41,598 nt of DNA, from the NCBI GenBank assembly GCA_947477055.1, contig CANJSX010000004.1, positions 1-41,598 on the forward strand. The letters are read 5' to 3'. The notes under the pieces were generated by a model, which was not told the DNA's origin, searched no databases, and saw nothing but the letters and a program-made list of their open reading frames with translations. The first letter of the stretch is position 1. Every line of letters begins with the position of its first letter. Source of the DNA: Sphingomonadaceae bacterium. GTDB lineage: Bacteria > Pseudomonadota > Alphaproteobacteria > Sphingomonadales > Sphingomonadaceae. A program made the position numbers and the translations under genes. Shown here one piece after another: positions 20,581-30,133 of this stretch.

Positions 20581-21837
20581 TCAGGCCGCTTCTTCCTTAC
20601 CCTTGAGCACGCGGACCGGGTCCTTGCGGCCTTCGACGACATCCTTGTCGACTACCACCTCGGCGATGTCGGTTTCCGTGGGGATGTCGAACATGGTGTC
20701 GAGCAGCAGCCCTTCCACGATCGACCGCAACCCGCGCGCGCCGGTCTTGCGCTCAATCGCCTTCTTGGCGATCGCTTCGAGCGCATCTTCGGTGAAGGTC
20801 AGCGACACATCCTCAAGCTCGAACAGCTTGGCATATTGCTTGATCAGCGCGTTCTTGGGTTCCTTGAGGATCTTGACCAGCGCCTCGATGTCGAGATCTT
20901 CCAGCGTCGCGATCACCGGCAGGCGGCCAACGAATTCGGGGATCAGCCCGAACTTCAGCAGGTCTTCGGGCTCGGCCTTCTGGAGGAGTTCGCCCACCTT
21001 GCGCTTTTCGGGATCGGCGACATGCGCACCGAAGCCGATCGAGCGCTTCTGCAGCCGGTCGGAAATGATCCGCTCGAGCCCGGCGAAGGCGCCGCCGCAG
21101 ATGAACAGGATGTTGGTGGTGTCGACCTGAAGGAATTCCTGCTGCGGATGCTTGCGCCCGCCCTGCGGCGGAACCGAGGCAGTGGTGCCCTCCATCAGCT
21201 TGAGCAGTGCCTGCTGCACGCCTTCGCCCGAGACATCGCGCGTGATCGAGGGGTTTTCCGCCTTGCGGCTGATCTTGTCGATCTCGTCGATGTAGACGAT
21301 GCCATGCTGGGCCTTTTCGACGTTGTAATCGCTGGCCTGGAGCAGCTTGAGGATGATGTTCTCGACATCCTCGCCGACATAACCCGCCTCGGTCAACGTG
21401 GTGGCGTCGGCCATGGTGAAGGGTACGTCGAAGGTCTTGGCAAGGGTCTGGGCAAGCAGCGTCTTGCCGCAGCCGGTCGGCCCGACGAGGAGGATATTCG
21501 ATTTCGAAAGCTCGACTTCGCCACCCTTGCCGCTGTGCTTAAGGCGCTTGTAATGATTATGTACCGCCACCGAGAGCACGCGCTTGGCGCGGTTCTGGCC
21601 GATCACGTAATCGTTCAGCGTATCGCAGATATCGCGAGGCGTGGGGACGCCGCCGTCCTTCTTGCCGGCGATGCCAGCCTTGGTTTCCTCACGGATGATA
21701 TCATTGCACAACTCGACGCATTCATCGCAGATGAACACGGTCGGGCCGGCAATAAGCTTGCGCACCTCATGCTGCGATTTTCCGCAGAAGCTGCAGTAGA
21801 GGGTGCTTTTGGCGTCTGAGCCGCTCAGTTTCGTCAT
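20581..21837 (-). CDS. clpX: ATP-dependent Clp protease ATP-binding subunit
   Basis: Zn finger [21 protein letters not shown], Walker [42 protein letters not shown]. Confidence 0.97.
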   Translation of the reverse strand: MTKLSGSDAKSTLYCSFCGKSQHEVRKLIAGPTVFICDECVELCNDIIREETKAGIAGKKDGGVPTPRDICDTLNDYVIGQNRAKRVLSVAVHNHYKRLKHSGKGGEVELSKSNILLVGPTGCGKTLLAQTLAKTFDVPFTMADATTLTEAGYVGEDVENIILKLLQASDYNVEKAQHGIVYIDEIDKISRKAENPSITRDVSGEGVQQALLKLMEGTTASVPPQGGRKHPQQEFLQVDTTNILFICGGAFAGLERIISDRLQKRSIGFGAHVADPEKRKVGELLQKAEPEDLLKFGLIPEFVGRLPVIATLEDLDIEALVKILKEPKNALIKQYAKLFELEDVSLTFTEDALEAIAKKAIERKTGARGLRSIVEGLLLDTMFDIPTETDIAEVVVDKDVVEGRKDPVRVLKGKEEAA

Positions 21838-21963
21838 ACTTCATCCCAAGAGGGCCGCCCGGGGCGGATTCGCCGAGTCTTAGACCGGCGATGGAATTAT
21901 TCAACCTCCAGCTCTAGCACGGGCATATTGCCACAGGCTGAAGCGGCAAGGTTCACATTATGT

Positions 21964-22653
21964 TTACGGCGCACCGCCGCTGCCGGCGGCATCGCCGGTG
22001 GTTTCGGTGGTCGGGCGGGCATCAAACACCTTGTCGACCAGGCCGAAGGCTAGTGCCTCGTTGGCATCGAGCCAGTTGTCGCGGTCGACAGCCAATTCGA
22101 CCTCTTCGACCGGCTTGCCGGTGTATTTCGCATAAAGCTCGTTGAGCCGCCTGCGCAGCCGCAGGATTTCGCGGGCCTGGATCTCGATATCGCTGGCCAT
22201 GCCGCGCGCGCCGCCCGAAGGCTGGTGGATCATGATCCGCGCCTGCGGCAGCGCGATGCGCATGCCTGGCTCGCCCGCAGCCAGCAGGAAGCTGCCCATC
22301 GAGCAGGCCTGACCGATGCACACGGTGGAAACGCGCGGGCGGATATATTGCATCGTGTCATGGATCGCGAGGCCGGCGGTGACCACGCCGCCCGGCGAAT
22401 TGATGTACATCGAGATATCCTTGGAGGGATTCTCGCTCTCCAGGAACAGCAGCTGCGCGACGATCACCGAGGCCATGTGATCCTCGACCTCGCCGGTTAC
22501 GAAGATGATTCGCTCGCGCAGCAGGCGTGAGTAGATGTCGAAGCTGCGCTCGCCGCGGCTCGATTGCTCGACCACGACCGGGATCAGCGCGCCGGTGACG
22601 GGGTCGTGGGTGAATTTGCCTTGCGCCGAATTGGAGCCGTACAGGTCGAGCAT
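21964..22653 (-). CDS. clpP: ATP-dependent Clp protease proteolytic subunit
   Basis: [80 protein letters not shown]. Confidence 0.97.
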   Translation of the reverse strand: MLDLYGSNSAQGKFTHDPVTGALIPVVVEQSSRGERSFDIYSRLLRERIIFVTGEVEDHMASVIVAQLLFLESENPSKDISMYINSPGGVVTAGLAIHDTMQYIRPRVSTVCIGQACSMGSFLLAAGEPGMRIALPQARIMIHQPSGGARGMASDIEIQAREILRLRRRLNELYAKYTGKPVEEVELAVDRDNWLDANEALAFGLVDKVFDARPTTETTGDAAGSGGAP

Positions 22654-22847
22654 GGAGATCCTCTTTAGGTCTGGTCAGCCTATGTCGCGACTGACGCGGA
22701 GATGTTCAAGGCCGTTAACCGAATGAACCGTCGATCCGGGGAACAATTGGTTGACAAAGGGGGCGGGGTGCCACCGCACTGCCGTGCAAAATTGGCAGAA
22801 TGTGCCGCGGAATGGAGGGCACCGGAAGCGCGCCGCGATCGGCCCGG

Positions 22848-23534
22848 TCAATCAGACTGGTGTTCGACAAACCGGCCCAGCTCCTCGAAGCTCAGCATCT
22901 GCTCGAACACCAGTCCGTATTGCGGCCGCTGGCGCCAGCGCACCTTGGCGTGGAACGCCGGCAGTTCGTCGGTCTCGACCCGAACGAGCTGGTCGATTGC
23001 CAGCAGGTCTTCGCAGGTGATGCAGGCGCCCTGCACCGAGAGGTTCTCGAAGGTGATCGGATAGTCCTGCCCGCCAACCACCAGCCGCCCGCCCAGCAGC
23101 GTTCTCAGTCGCAGCTTGTGATTGGGAAAGGGGCCGTGACCGGTTTCGACCAGGCGCTCGAGCGAGACTTCCTCGGCGAAGGCGAAGCCGCCGAACCCGT
23201 CCCGCTCCCAAATCTTCCTGACCGGGAAGCGCTCGCCATTGGCCAGCTCGATCACGATTCTGGATTGCGTGGGTATGCGTTTGAACAGCTTGAGCCGCAT
23301 GCCGGCCTGCGAAGCATCGCGGATGACGCAGAGATATTCCTTGTCGTCGACCAGTAGCTTGGCCAATCGGATCAGCAGGGTGAAGCGCGCCGCAGTCCGC
23401 TGATCGCCCGCTTCCGGGTCCAGCTGAAAAAGGTTCAATTCCGCACTGTACTTGTGCAATCCCGACACGGCGGCATTCCTCGCCGAATGATTTCGGCACA
23501 TCGGATCATTCCGACAGGCCGGATAATCGGGCAA
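22848..23534 (-). CDS. PilZ-domain-like protein
   Basis: Two PilZ-like blocks (DASQAGMRLKLFKRIPTQSRIVIELANGERFPVRKIWERDGFGGFAF; ENLSVQGACITCEDLLAIDQLVRVETDELPAFHAKVRWR). Confidence 0.6.
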   Translation of the reverse strand: MPDYPACRNDPMCRNHSARNAAVSGLHKYSAELNLFQLDPEAGDQRTAARFTLLIRLAKLLVDDKEYLCVIRDASQAGMRLKLFKRIPTQSRIVIELANGERFPVRKIWERDGFGGFAFAEEVSLERLVETGHGPFPNHKLRLRTLLGGRLVVGGQDYPITFENLSVQGACITCEDLLAIDQLVRVETDELPAFHAKVRWRQRPQYGLVFEQMLSFEELGRFVEHQSD

Positions 23535-23618
23535 AAGAATGTAGCATTTGTAAACGCCTGAAACCGGTGCTCCGCCGCTGGGCGGGCGCCGGTCAGGCAG
23601 TCAGTCGCGCAAAAAGGA

Positions 23619-25178
23619 TCAGGCCTTCTTGGCCGTGGCCTTCTTCTTCGGAGCGGCCTCGACCTTTTCGGCCCCTTCGGCGTCGCTCGGGACAGGCTTG
23701 GGGGCAGCTTCCTTCTTCGGTGCAGCCTTCTTCTTCGGCGCCGCTTCAGCCGCCGGAGCTTCTTCCTCGACCGGAGCTGCCTCAGCCTTCTTGGCTGGAG
23801 CCTTCTTCGCCGCGGCCTTCTTGGCGGGCGTGGCCGCCGGAGCGGTGCTTTCCTCGGCCTCGATCGCGGCCTGGAGCTCGTCCTTGGTCACAGTCTTTTC
23901 GGTAACTTCGGCCTTGTCGAAGAGGAAATCGACGACCTTGTCTTCATAGAGCGGTGCGCGCAGCTGGGCGGCGACCATCGGGTCCGACTGGACATATTCG
24001 ATGAAGCGCTGACGGTCTTCCTGGCGATACTGCTGCGCGGCCTGCGCTACCAGCATCTGCATTTCCTGCTGCGAGACGTCGACGCCGTTGGCCTGGCCGA
24101 TTTCCGACAGCAACAGTCCCAGGCGCACGCGGCGCACCGCGATGGTGCGATACTCGTCCTTCTCGGCCTCGATTTCTTTTTTCGCGGCCTCGGGATCTTC
24201 CTCGTTAGCAGCTTCCTGCTCGAGCTGGCTCCAGATCTGCTGGAATTCCGCTTCGACCATGGTCGGTGGGACTTCGAAATCATGCCCGGCGGCAAGGATG
24301 TCGAGCAGCTGGCGCTTCATCTGGGTGCGGGTGAGGCCGGCGGTTTCCTGCTCAAGCTGGCCGCGCAGCAGCCCCTTCAGCTGGTCGATCCCTTCAAGGC
24401 CGAGCGACTTGGCGAAATCGTCGTCCACCTTGGTCTCGCCGGCGACCTTCACTGCCTTGACGACGATGTCGAAGGTCGCATCCTTGCCCTTGAGGTTCGC
24501 GGCCTGATAATCGGCCGGGAAGGTCACGGCGATGGTCTTTTCGTCGCCCGTCTTGGCGCCAACCAGCTGTTCCTCGAAGCCGGGGATGAAGCGGCCCGCG
24601 CCCAGTTCGAGCGCAGTGTCTTCGGCCTTGCCGCCTTCGAATTCGACGCCGCCGAGCTTGCCGTTGAAATCGATGATCAGCTGATCGCCGTTTTCGGCCT
24701 TCTTGCCCTTCTTGGCGTCGACGTAGCTCTTCTGGCCCGAAGCGATACCAGCGACGGCTTCGTCAACCGCAGCGTCCGAAACCGGCACGACCAGTCTGTC
24801 GAGCGCCAGCCCTTCAAGGGTCGGCACGGCGATGGTCGGCAGCACTTCGAGGCTGACCGAGACTTCGGCATCCTGGCCTTCGGCATAGTCTTCGCCCAGC
24901 GCGATCGCCGGCTGCATCGCGGGGCGCAGCTTATGCTCGACCACCAGCTGCTCCATCGCTTCGCGAATCGCAGTGTTGAGCGCTTCCTGGTGGAGCGCCG
25001 GGCCGTGCATCTTCTTGACGAGATTCGCCGGGACCTTGCCAGGGCGGAAGCCGGGCATGCGTATCTGCGGCGCGATCTTCTTCACCTCATCCTCGATCCG
25101 GCCGGTAATCGCGGCGGCGGCGATGGTGATGGTGTAGGCGCGCTTCAGCCCTTCGTTGGTCTTCTCGACGATCTGCAT
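23619..25178 (-). CDS. tig: Trigger factor, with Ala/Lys/Glu/Pro-rich C-terminal extension
   Basis: MQIVEKTNEGLKRAYTITI, MPGFRPGKVPANLVKKMHG, PPIase region DQLIIDFNGKLGGVEFEGGKAEDTALELGAGRFIPGFEEQLVGAKTGDEKTIAVTFPADY; tail AAAKKAPAKKAEAAPVEEEAPAAEAAPKKKAAPKKE. Confidence 0.95.
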   Translation of the reverse strand: MQIVEKTNEGLKRAYTITIAAAAITGRIEDEVKKIAPQIRMPGFRPGKVPANLVKKMHGPALHQEALNTAIREAMEQLVVEHKLRPAMQPAIALGEDYAEGQDAEVSVSLEVLPTIAVPTLEGLALDRLVVPVSDAAVDEAVAGIASGQKSYVDAKKGKKAENGDQLIIDFNGKLGGVEFEGGKAEDTALELGAGRFIPGFEEQLVGAKTGDEKTIAVTFPADYQAANLKGKDATFDIVVKAVKVAGETKVDDDFAKSLGLEGIDQLKGLLRGQLEQETAGLTRTQMKRQLLDILAAGHDFEVPPTMVEAEFQQIWSQLEQEAANEEDPEAAKKEIEAEKDEYRTIAVRRVRLGLLLSEIGQANGVDVSQQEMQMLVAQAAQQYRQEDRQRFIEYVQSDPMVAAQLRAPLYEDKVVDFLFDKAEVTEKTVTKDELQAAIEAEESTAPAATPAKKAAAKKAPAKKAEAAPVEEEAPAAEAAPKKKAAPKKEAAPKPVPSDAEGAEKVEAAPKKKATAKKA

Positions 25179-25236
25179 GTCAATTGTGCCTTCTAGAATT
25201 ACGCGATGCGCCTCGACTGCCGGAACCTGCGGGAAC

Positions 25237-25322
25237 TGGTGCGGGCGAAGGGACTCGAACCCCCACATCTTGCGATACTGGTACCTAAAACCAGCGCGTC
25301 TACCAAATTCCGCCACGCCCGC
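25237..25322 (-). tRNA. tRNA-Leu (anticodon UAG), CCA encoded
   Basis: Minus strand GCGGGCGTGGCGGAATTTGGTAGACGCGCTGGTTTTAGGTACCAGTATCGCAAGATGTGGGGGTTCGAGTCCCTTCGCCCGCACCA: 7-bp acceptor stem, anticodon stem CTGGT/ACCAG with loop TTTAGGT, variable arm, T-loop GTTCGAG. Confidence 0.95.
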
Positions 25323-25408
25323 GGCCTGACGAAGCCAAAATCCGAGCGGTGGCCCTTAGTGGCAGTGATGCAAAAGGGCAAGCGCCACGCGCCGAAGCGG
25401 ATCGGGCG

Positions 25409-25579
25409 CTAGAAGTCGACGGCGATTCCGTCTCTCACCCAGTCGCCATAGCGGGTGGGGGAAAGCCCGGCCGGATCGGCGTCGGCATCCTTCGGCGGGG
25501 CCGGCGCGGGTGCTGGTTCATTGGTCCAGTGCGCCGGCTTGGCGAAGGGCTGGGGGCGTTGGGTGGCGCGGCGGTCCAT
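25409..25579 (-). CDS. DUF1674 protein (succinate dehydrogenase assembly factor 4 family)
   Basis: Short ORF ending in GLSPTRYGDWVRDGIAVDF, a conserved DUF1674 terminus; start chosen at MDRRATQRPQPFAKPAHW. Confidence 0.8.
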   Translation of the reverse strand: MDRRATQRPQPFAKPAHWTNEPAPAPAPPKDADADPAGLSPTRYGDWVRDGIAVDF

Positions 25580-25634
25580 GAGATCAACGATGCACCGGCT
25601 GGCGGCGCAAGGCAATCGCGGATAGGGCACGGCG

Positions 25635-26864
25635 ATGGACATACCCGGCTATCCCGCGCGCCGCGCCGCGCTCAACCTGCTCGATGCCGTATTGCGCCGG
25701 GGTGAAACACTTGATCAGGCTGGGCATACGGCGCTGCGGCCGGTGCAGGGCGACGCCGATCGCGCGCTCGCCCGGGCACTGGCCGGTGAGGCGCTGCGCT
25801 GGCTGATCGATCTCGACGTGCTGATCGATTCGGCCACGCGCCTGCCGCTCTCGCCCGATGCCAAGGTGCGCAGCGTGTTGCGGCTGATGCTGGCGGGGTG
25901 GCTCCGGCTTGAAACTCCGCCACACGCAGTGATCGCCACCGCGCTGCCGCTGCTGGAAGGCGGACCGCGCCGGCTGGCGCACGGGGTCTTCTCGACGCTG
26001 GTCAAACGCCGCGCCAGCCTGCCACCTTCGCCCTCGCTCGCTGCCGGAGTGCCCGAACGCTGGGGCGAACGGGCCGACGCCATCGCCCCTGCGCTGATTG
26101 TCCCGCCGCCGCTCGATCTGACGTTGCGCTATCCGGCGACGACGCTGGAATGGACCGAACGGCTCGGCGGGGTGTCGCTCGCCCGGGGCCATGTCCGGCT
26201 GGCGCGCGGTGAAGCGGTGGAGCGGCTCGAGGGCTTCGCCGAGGGCGCCTGGTGGGTGCAGGATCTCGCGGCCAGCCTACCGGCGCGGCTGCTCGGCGCG
26301 GGTGAAGGTCGCCGCGTGCTCGATCTCTGCGCCGCGCCCGGCGGCAAGACCATGCAGCTCGCCGCCACCGGCTGGGAGGTGACTGCGCTCGATTCCAGCA
26401 CTCGCCGGATCGAACGGATGCAGGCCAACCTCGCCCGCACTGGCCTCGCGGCGGAGCTGGTCCCTGCCGATGCGATGGAGTGGAAGGCGCCGGCCCGCTT
26501 CGATGCGGTGCTGCTCGATGCCCCCTGCACCGCGACTGGCACCTGCCGCCGCCACCCCGACGTGCTGCACCGCATCCGCGCGCGGCATATCGAGGAGATG
26601 GCCGAACTCCAGCAGCGCCTGCTTAAACGCGCACTTGGCTATCTTGCTCCCGGCGGCGCGCTGGTTTTCGCGACCTGCTCGCTGGAGCGCGAAGAGGGTG
26701 AGGAACAGGCCGCGCGGATTCGGCTGACGCCCGATCCGATCCGGGTGGAGGAGCTTCCCGTCGGCCTCGTACCGACGCCTGAAGGCTGGCTGCGCACCGA
26801 TCCGGCGATGCTGGCCGAGGTCGGCGGGCTGGACGGGTTCTTCATCGCCCGCTGGCGGAGCTGA
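25635..26864 (+). CDS. rsmB: RsmB/NOP-family 16S rRNA cytosine-C5 methyltransferase
   Basis: NusB-like N-terminus (ARRAALNLLDAVLRRGETLDQA) plus VLDLCAAPGGKTMQLA, LLDAPCTATGTCRRHPDVLHR, LVFATCSLEREEGEEQ. Confidence 0.9.
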   Translation: MDIPGYPARRAALNLLDAVLRRGETLDQAGHTALRPVQGDADRALARALAGEALRWLIDLDVLIDSATRLPLSPDAKVRSVLRLMLAGWLRLETPPHAVIATALPLLEGGPRRLAHGVFSTLVKRRASLPPSPSLAAGVPERWGERADAIAPALIVPPPLDLTLRYPATTLEWTERLGGVSLARGHVRLARGEAVERLEGFAEGAWWVQDLAASLPARLLGAGEGRRVLDLCAAPGGKTMQLAATGWEVTALDSSTRRIERMQANLARTGLAAELVPADAMEWKAPARFDAVLLDAPCTATGTCRRHPDVLHRIRARHIEEMAELQQRLLKRALGYLAPGGALVFATCSLEREEGEEQAARIRLTPDPIRVEELPVGLVPTPEGWLRTDPAMLAEVGGLDGFFIARWRS

Positions 26865-26867
26865 ACG

Positions 26868-27281
26868 TCAATCGCGCCACAGCGCATCGAGCGCCGGTTT
26901 GAAATGCGCGCGATGTTCCTCCGGGATCCGCGCGAGCAGCCAGGCCTCGAACTCGCTCACTACCGCCGTCACTTTGTCGAGCTTGTCCTGCCCTTCAGCG
27001 GTCAGCGCCAGCGAGTGCGACTTGCCGTCGAGCGGCTTGCGCTCGATCAGGCCGGCCGTCTCCAGCCGGTTGAGCAGCGGGACCATGTTGGCGCGCTGGA
27101 TATCGAGCATCCGGCCGAGCGCGCTGGCGGTGATCCCGGGATTGGCGGCGATCATCATCATCGCCGAGCTATCCGCAAAGCGCAGGCTTAGCGGCGCGAG
27201 GCGCTGGGCGAATTCACCCATCATCGCGGAAGCCGCGCGGCGCAGCGAATATCCCGGGTAGAGCAGCAGTGGATCGGCCAT
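26868..27281 (-). CDS. MarR-family transcriptional regulator (FerC-like by context)
   Basis: MarR wHTH: GITASALGRMLDIQRANMVPLLNRLETAGLIERKPLDGKSHSLALTAEG; divergent from a feruloyl-CoA hydratase/lyase gene. Confidence 0.85.
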   Translation of the reverse strand: MADPLLLYPGYSLRRAASAMMGEFAQRLAPLSLRFADSSAMMMIAANPGITASALGRMLDIQRANMVPLLNRLETAGLIERKPLDGKSHSLALTAEGQDKLDKVTAVVSEFEAWLLARIPEEHRAHFKPALDALWRD

Positions 27282-27323
27282 CGCTGCTGGAATACGGATT
27301 GCGCTTGCGGAAGGCAAATAGAA

Positions 27324-27342
27324 TTGTTATATCTCATAACAA
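27324..27342. promoter_or_regulatory. Perfect inverted repeat, candidate MarR-type operator
   Basis: TTGTTAT-ATCTC-ATAACAA between divergent marR (start 27281) and hydratase/lyase (start 27369). Confidence 0.7.
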
Positions 27343-27368
27343 CAGAGGATTCATCGAGAGGATTCGCC

Positions 27369-28211
27369 ATGAGCACCGAACGCGCCGAAGCCGATACCGT
27401 CGCCGTCACCATCGAGAACCGCATCGCCTGGGTGCGCTTCAACCGCCCGGAAAAGCGCAACTGCATGAGCCCCACGCTCAATCGCCAGATGGGCAAGCTG
27501 ATCGAAGAGCTCGAATTCCGCGACGACGTCGGCGTGCTGGTGCTCTCGGGCGAGGGCGAGGCCTGGTCGGCTGGCATGGACCTCAAGGAGTATTTCCGCG
27601 AGACCGAGGCCGAAGGGCTCCATGCGATCCGCCGTTCGCAGCGCGAAGCCTATCGCTGGTGGCAGCGCCTGCGCTGGTATGAGAAGCCGACCATTGGCAT
27701 GATCAACGGCTGGTGCTTCGGCGGTGGTTATGGCCCGCTCTACGCCTGCGACATCGCGATTGCAGCGGAAGACGCGCAGTTCGGCCTCAGCGAAATCAAC
27801 TGGGGCATTCTCCCGGGTGGCGGTGCCTCCAAGGTGGCGCAGGAACTGATGCCGCTGCGCAAGGCGATGTATCACGCTATGATGGGTGAGAACCTCACCG
27901 GCAAGCAGGCCGCCGAGCAGGGCCTGGTGACCGAAGCGGTTCCGGCGGCCGAGCTCAAGGCCCGCGTCACCGCGATTGCCGAGGCGCTGCTCAAAAAGGA
28001 TGCCAATGCTCTGCGCGCCACCAAATGGGCCATGCGCCGGATGGTCGAGATGACCTATGACAATGCCGAGGATTACCTGATCCGCACCCAGGAAGCTTTG
28101 CACAGCTTTGGCGGCGCCGCCGCGCGCAAGGAAGCGACCCGTCAGTTCCTCGACGAGAAGACCTTCAAGCCGGGTCTGGAGACTTTCGACGCGAGCAAGG
28201 TCAAGCGCTGA
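27369..28211 (+). CDS. p-Hydroxycinnamoyl-CoA (feruloyl-CoA) hydratase/lyase
   Basis: Crotonase fold, IAWVRFNRPEKRNCMSPTLNRQM, GEGEAWSAGMDLKEYFRETE, YEKPTIGMINGWCFGGGYGPLYACDIAIAAEDAQFGLSEINWGILPGGG, characteristic of Ech/FerB. Confidence 0.92.
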   Translation: MSTERAEADTVAVTIENRIAWVRFNRPEKRNCMSPTLNRQMGKLIEELEFRDDVGVLVLSGEGEAWSAGMDLKEYFRETEAEGLHAIRRSQREAYRWWQRLRWYEKPTIGMINGWCFGGGYGPLYACDIAIAAEDAQFGLSEINWGILPGGGASKVAQELMPLRKAMYHAMMGENLTGKQAAEQGLVTEAVPAAELKARVTAIAEALLKKDANALRATKWAMRRMVEMTYDNAEDYLIRTQEALHSFGGAAARKEATRQFLDEKTFKPGLETFDASKVKR

Positions 28212-29008
28212 TGGGCGCGGGCGAAGCGCTGATCGCCTATTCCAGCCGCGCGATCGAACGGCCCTTCTACCATGCCAATGCGCATGAGAAGGATCAGGTC
28301 GATATCGCGCTGGTGCCGATGCCGATGCATGATGCCCGGGCGATCGACGCGGATGTCGACCGCGAGGGTTTCCAGCTAGTCCGCCACAGCAGCGCAGTGA
28401 CCGACTGGACCGACCGGGACCAGCTGAATGCGATCCACCGCGACGAGGTGGCAGGGCTGATCAAGCAACTGACCGGCGCTGACGAGGTTCAGGTCTCCAG
28501 CCCGGGGATCCTGCGCTATAGCGAGAAGAGCGGCAAGGCTGGGAGCAGCGACAACTCGCACCCGGCGCGCTTCGCTCATGTCGACATCAACGATGTCACG
28601 GCCGAGCAATTCGCCGCCGGTGGCGCGAAGGGTCGCCCGTTCCGCCGTTATGCCGCCTATAATCTGTGGCGGGCGCTTTCCCCCGCTCCGCAAGACGTGC
28701 CGCTGGCGCTCTGCGACGCGCGCAGTATCAGCCCGCAGGACCTGATCGTGGCCGATGCCATCTTCGATCCGCCCGGCGGCACCGAATGGCGGTTCGAAAG
28801 CTGGGTCGTTGCGCACAACCCGGCGCATCGCTGGTATTACTACCCCGATCTGGCGATCGACGAGGCGGTGCTGTTCAAGACCAATGACAGCGATCCGGCT
28901 CGCGCTCACCTCATGCCGCATGTCGCCTTCGACGATCCGCTCGCTCCGGCCGGTGCCCCGCCGCGCGTCAGCATCGAAATGCGCGCGACCTGCTTCTGGT
29001 GGGCGTAA
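28211..29008 (+). CDS. CmcJ/NvfI-family (AsaB-like) oxidoreductase
   Basis: NLWRALSPAPQDVPLALCDARSISPQDLI, HRWYYYPDLAIDEAVLFKTNDSD, HVAFDDPLAPAGAPPRVSIEMRATCFW; ATG overlaps upstream TGA (TGATG). Confidence 0.75.
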   Translation: MGAGEALIAYSSRAIERPFYHANAHEKDQVDIALVPMPMHDARAIDADVDREGFQLVRHSSAVTDWTDRDQLNAIHRDEVAGLIKQLTGADEVQVSSPGILRYSEKSGKAGSSDNSHPARFAHVDINDVTAEQFAAGGAKGRPFRRYAAYNLWRALSPAPQDVPLALCDARSISPQDLIVADAIFDPPGGTEWRFESWVVAHNPAHRWYYYPDLAIDEAVLFKTNDSDPARAHLMPHVAFDDPLAPAGAPPRVSIEMRATCFWWA

Positions 29009-29014
29009 GCCGCC

Positions 29015-29887
29015 TTACAGCCCCTTGAACAGCGCCAGCATCCGGCTCCAGGCGCGGTCGGCCTGCGCCTGATCGTAGACTGGTGCGTCAAGCGTGCACC
29101 AGCCATGTTCGGCGGGGTAGACCTCGATCTCGGCCGGGCGATGCGCGGCATCGGCGGCGGCGCGGAGCGTATCCTTGTCACCCGGCGCGCGGGCATCGTC
29201 GCCCCGCGCGATGGCAACCAGATAGCTGGCCTGCGTTGCCGCGAGTAGCCGGTGCGGACTGTCGGGCCGGTCATTGACCATATTCGCGCCGTGGAACGAG
29301 GCGGCGGCACCGACCCGCGACGGCACGGCGGCGGCGGTGCGCACCGTCATCGGCCCGCCCATGCAATAGCCGTTTGAGCCGATCTTGCGCTTGGCATCGA
29401 CCGCTGACTGCTTGTCGAGCCAGCCGACAAAGGCAGCGGCATCGCGGGTCGTCCCTTCAGGGCTGATCGCGGCGATCATCGGGCCGAGTTTGGCCTGGCC
29501 CTCACGCGTGCGCCATTCGGACATGGTCGCCATGATCGGCGCCGGGCTGCTGCGGTAATACTGGTTGACCACTAGCACGGCGTAACCGGCCTGCGCCAGC
29601 CGTCGGCCCATGGTCTTGTAGGCATCGCGCAGCCCGGCGATGTCAGGCCACATGATCACGCCGGGCGCCTTGCCGCGTGAGGGACGGACAAAGAAGCAGT
29701 CTGCCTTGCCATCGGGTGTGTCGATCGTGACGATGGATTCCCTGGTGGCAGGCGCCTTGGCATTGCCGTCAGTTCCCGCACAGCCCGCGATCACTGCGGC
29801 AGCACCCACTGCAGCAAACTCACGCCTCGACATGCCCTTCGCGGCCAGCGCGGCGTCCTCTTCATGGGCTGTCAGATCGTCGCACAT
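29015..29887 (-). CDS. Dienelactone hydrolase family protein, exported (Tat/lipoprotein-like N-terminus)
   Basis: SRREFAAVGAAAVIAGCAG signal; GVIMWPDIAGLRDAYKTMGRRLAQAGYAVLVVNQYYR, GYCMGGPMTVRTAA, EVYPAEHGWC. Confidence 0.87.
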   Translation of the reverse strand: MCDDLTAHEEDAALAAKGMSRREFAAVGAAAVIAGCAGTDGNAKAPATRESIVTIDTPDGKADCFFVRPSRGKAPGVIMWPDIAGLRDAYKTMGRRLAQAGYAVLVVNQYYRSSPAPIMATMSEWRTREGQAKLGPMIAAISPEGTTRDAAAFVGWLDKQSAVDAKRKIGSNGYCMGGPMTVRTAAAVPSRVGAAASFHGANMVNDRPDSPHRLLAATQASYLVAIARGDDARAPGDKDTLRAAADAAHRPAEIEVYPAEHGWCTLDAPVYDQAQADRAWSRMLALFKGL

Positions 29888-29996
29888 CGCATGTCTCCCG
29901 GTTTGATTCCGGCAGGCAGAATAACTCCTGCGCGCACCCCGTCCAGAGCGCGAATGCAATAGCGCGCGAGTGGCGGATCATGCTGGGTGGGAGAAA

Positions 29997-30070
29997 TGGA
30001 GGCCCGAGCCGGAATCGAACCGGCGTGCGCGGATTTGCAGTCCGCTACGTAACCACTCCGCCATCGGGCC
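29997..30070 (-). tRNA. tRNA-Cys (anticodon GCA), CCA encoded
   Basis: Minus strand GGCCCGATGGCGGAGTGGTTACGTAGCGGACTGCAAATCCGCGCACGCCGGTTCGATTCCGGCTCGGGCCTCCA; acceptor GGCCCGA/TCGGGCC, anticodon loop CTGCAAA, U73. Confidence 0.96.
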
Positions 30071-30133
30071 TCGCCCCCGCCAAGACGGGGGAATGGCGCC
30101 ACTAACCGAGCTTGCGCAGCTGTGCAACGGGAT

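Noticed and set aside
25179-25316. N-terminal extension of trigger factor (ORF start 25316)
   Set aside because: The extension would run through the tRNA-Leu gene; canonical Tig start MQIVEKTNEG is at 25178.
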